Position numbers and translations under genes: made by a program. A stretch of 64,000 bases of DNA. It comes from Calothrix sp. NIES-4105 (GTDB lineage Bacteria; Cyanobacteriota; Cyanobacteriia; Cyanobacteriales; Nostocaceae). The DNA lies in the NCBI RefSeq assembly GCF_002368415.1, contig NZ_AP018292.1, positions 248,001-312,000 of the forward strand. The letters are read 5' to 3'. Positions 62,517 to 64,000 of this stretch are shown here, one piece after another. The notes below the pieces were generated by a model, which worked only from the letters and a program-made list of their open reading frames with translations, made no database searches and was not told the origin of the DNA. How positions within the stretch are numbered: the stretch's first letter is position 1; every line of letters begins with the position of its first letter.

Positions 62517-63575
62517 TTATAAAGAATTCTGTTCCTCTTTTTCCTTTTTATTGGATTCATCAACTAAATCTTGGACTATAACAAAACAAGTTTTATATTC
62601 ACCACCTTGCTCTAAAGACCATGTAGCAGTCCAAGGGTAAGCAAGATTTCCACTACGTGTTGTAAACTTCACTGCAATGTCATATTTACCAGGTTCAAGT
62701 GTATATCGTTCTATCGGTCCTTTGCCAGGACAAATTTCTGGACCCTTGCTGATATACTCTATGCAATCAGTACAGATTTCTATCTCCCCAAATTTAGGAG
62801 TTGTTCCACTAAATGTAATTTCCATTTTAGCTGGAGATGTATTTTGAATATCAACAACGGTAGAACCATCTACCGTAGTGCCAGTTCGTAGTAGTGGCTT
62901 GGTTTTACGGGCGCCTCTACCTTTAATATCGGCAACAGTTGTCCGTGCTAAAGAGCGCTGTATATCCAATTTTAAGGGGTGGTCTGGAAATGAATGAAGA
63001 AATTGATTATAAATCGATATTGCTTGCTCATACCTTTTATTTGCTTCATATATCTTTCCACATGTTGGATATAACAATGGCAAATTGCTGTTTTGCTTGG
63101 GAAGTAGATTACTGGAGTTTAAAATTCCTATCCGATTACAAACATTCTCCGTGGCAAGAGACTCGACTTTTGCCTTTTGAAACAATTCACTTAATTTTTC
63201 TCGTGTCGGTGCCAATAAAGCACTATCATTATAAACTGCGACTTTGGAATAGCTTAGTAATGCTGACTCATACTTTCCTTCTTTCTGCAATTTAACTCCA
63301 TCCTCAAAAAACCTACATTCGGCTTTTTTCTCTTCTGCTCGTGAAGCATAATTACCACTATCAGTTAACCGGAAAGCACTGATAATCTGATTAAACTGCT
63401 CAACGGCAGCATTGCAGTTAGCCATTTTGTAAGATTCTATACCACTTTCATATAAATGCTTATCTAAAGAATGTCTAACTATGCTGGGAATCACCGTTAC
63501 AGCCAAAGCTATAATTATACCAATCAGTAAATCAGATGGAATCTTTGGCTGAGGATTTCTACGAGCGCTAGTCAT
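62517..63575 (-). CDS. Membrane-anchored TPR-like protein (352 aa)
   Basis: ATG 63575 (MTSARRNPQPKIPSDLLIGI) is preferred to TTG 63590. One membrane helix (about 15-36, LLIGIIIALAVTVIPSIV) is followed by periplasmic or extracytoplasmic TPR-like repeats (CNAAVEQFNQIISAFRLTD, LQKEGKYESALLSYSKV, KRYEQAISIYNQFLHSFPDH). A C-terminal beta domain has cysteines (ICTDCIEYISKGPEICPGKG) and ends in a charged tail. It probably anchors a protein-protein interaction scaffold in the membrane. No partner gene is adjacent. Confidence 0.7.
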   Translation of the reverse strand: MTSARRNPQPKIPSDLLIGIIIALAVTVIPSIVRHSLDKHLYESGIESYKMANCNAAVEQFNQIISAFRLTDSGNYASRAEEKKAECRFFEDGVKLQKEGKYESALLSYSKVAVYNDSALLAPTREKLSELFQKAKVESLATENVCNRIGILNSSNLLPKQNSNLPLLYPTCGKIYEANKRYEQAISIYNQFLHSFPDHPLKLDIQRSLARTTVADIKGRGARKTKPLLRTGTTVDGSTVVDIQNTSPAKMEITFSGTTPKFGEIEICTDCIEYISKGPEICPGKGPIERYTLEPGKYDIAVKFTTRSGNLAYPWTATWSLEQGGEYKTCFVIVQDLVDESNKKEKEEQNSL

Positions 63576-63782
63576 AATGAACCACCCCAATTAACAACAT
63601 CTTCAATTCACAGTTCTTATATTTCGGCGCCCAAAGTACTTATGCAAATTTCATACAGAAAATACTTTTCATCTATCAAATGGAAGATTAGCAGCGATGT
63701 TATAAAAAATTATTTAGCATTTTTACACTCAGTAATTATTGAGTATTAAAAGATTCAACTATTTTTAGATTTCCCGCACGAA

Positions 63783-63946
63783 GAGGGCGCCGCTTCATAA
63801 AAAAGATTTTCCTACAAGCTTTAATTGGAATGGTAATAATTATCAAGTATCTGGGGAGCGTAGTGGTTCATGTACCACCAAAATGCATTAGAGACAAAGG
63901 TACAGGAACGTTTAGAACTGTTGTCCCGCCTAGCTTTAATCCGTAA
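63783..63946 (+). pseudogene. 3' fragment of a CG-module protein C paralogue
   Basis: The frame RAPLHKKDFPTSFNWNGNNY then continues after a frameshift as PKCIRDKGTGTFRTVVPPSF and stops at 63946. It is the second decayed copy of the 57905 gene's end. Confidence 0.65.
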
Positions 63947-64000
63947 GTACGTAAATTACCAAGTATTTAGGTATCTTGATATCTGTTGTGTCAGGCGCCT

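Overview
The window looks like part of a large, AT-rich (by eye roughly 37-38% GC) plasmid of a filamentous cyanobacterium. The main evidence is a CyRepA1-type replication protein (4915-7896) followed by a ParB-like protein, a GUN4-domain protein, a ScyD/ScyE-type beta-propeller, several PEP-CTERM-tailed exported proteins, carotenoid genes and a kinase-TPR fusion. No rRNA, tRNA or core chromosomal operon was found.

Layout. 1-2.0 kb: two paralogous unknown genes and a ribbon-helix-helix (RHH) gene. 2.5-4.3 kb: IscB/omegaRNA cassette 1. 4.3-9.8 kb: replication and partition (RHH, CyRepA1, ParB, and a free-standing copy of the ParB C-terminal domain). 9.8-18.1 kb: a decaying stretch full of MITE-like repeats and broken genes (DUF5674, PD-(D/E)XK nuclease, lipoprotein, HTH, TPR), plus intact GUN4 and ScyD/E-type genes. 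18.4-23.6 kb: exported proteins, with a duplicated PEP-CTERM/Excalibur segment. 23.8-25.4 kb: IscB cassette 2. 25.6-30 kb: small unknown genes, an SMR exporter, a methyltransferase, and a protein with an AcrVA2-like C-terminus. 30.6-34.9 kb: carotenoid block (broken SDR, Rieske-containing CruE/CrtU-like desaturase, carotenoid oxygenase). 35-50.5 kb: plasmid accessory genes (LRV protein, XRE, a coiled-coil plasmid protein, two nucleases, RNase H, CoiA-like nuclease, a second RHH gene, a wHTH replication-type protein). 51-58.9 kb: kinase-TPR, nucleases, and a family of secreted cysteine-glycine module proteins. 59-60.8 kb: IscB cassette 3 (frameshifted). 61-64 kb: small exported proteins, a bacteriocin-like gene and a membrane TPR protein.

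Three features run through the whole window. (1) The palindrome GGCGCC occurs about every 250-300 bp, in genes and between them, although the composition predicts only two or three copies. (2) Intergenic regions carry short tandem arrays of a near-palindromic octamer (consensus RARTAYYT, strict 8-bp period), usually next to GGCGCC. (3) About a dozen genes are broken by single-base shifts or in-frame stops.

The observations most worth follow-up are: three IscB-omegaRNA cassettes with recognisable insertion sites; two RHH genes that share a conserved -1-frame C-terminal extension preceded by slippery runs (possible programmed frameshifting); the octamer arrays; and GGCGCC pairs that differ by CpG transitions, which suggests methylation of that site. 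All gene names rest on reading the sequence by eye; no database search was run.
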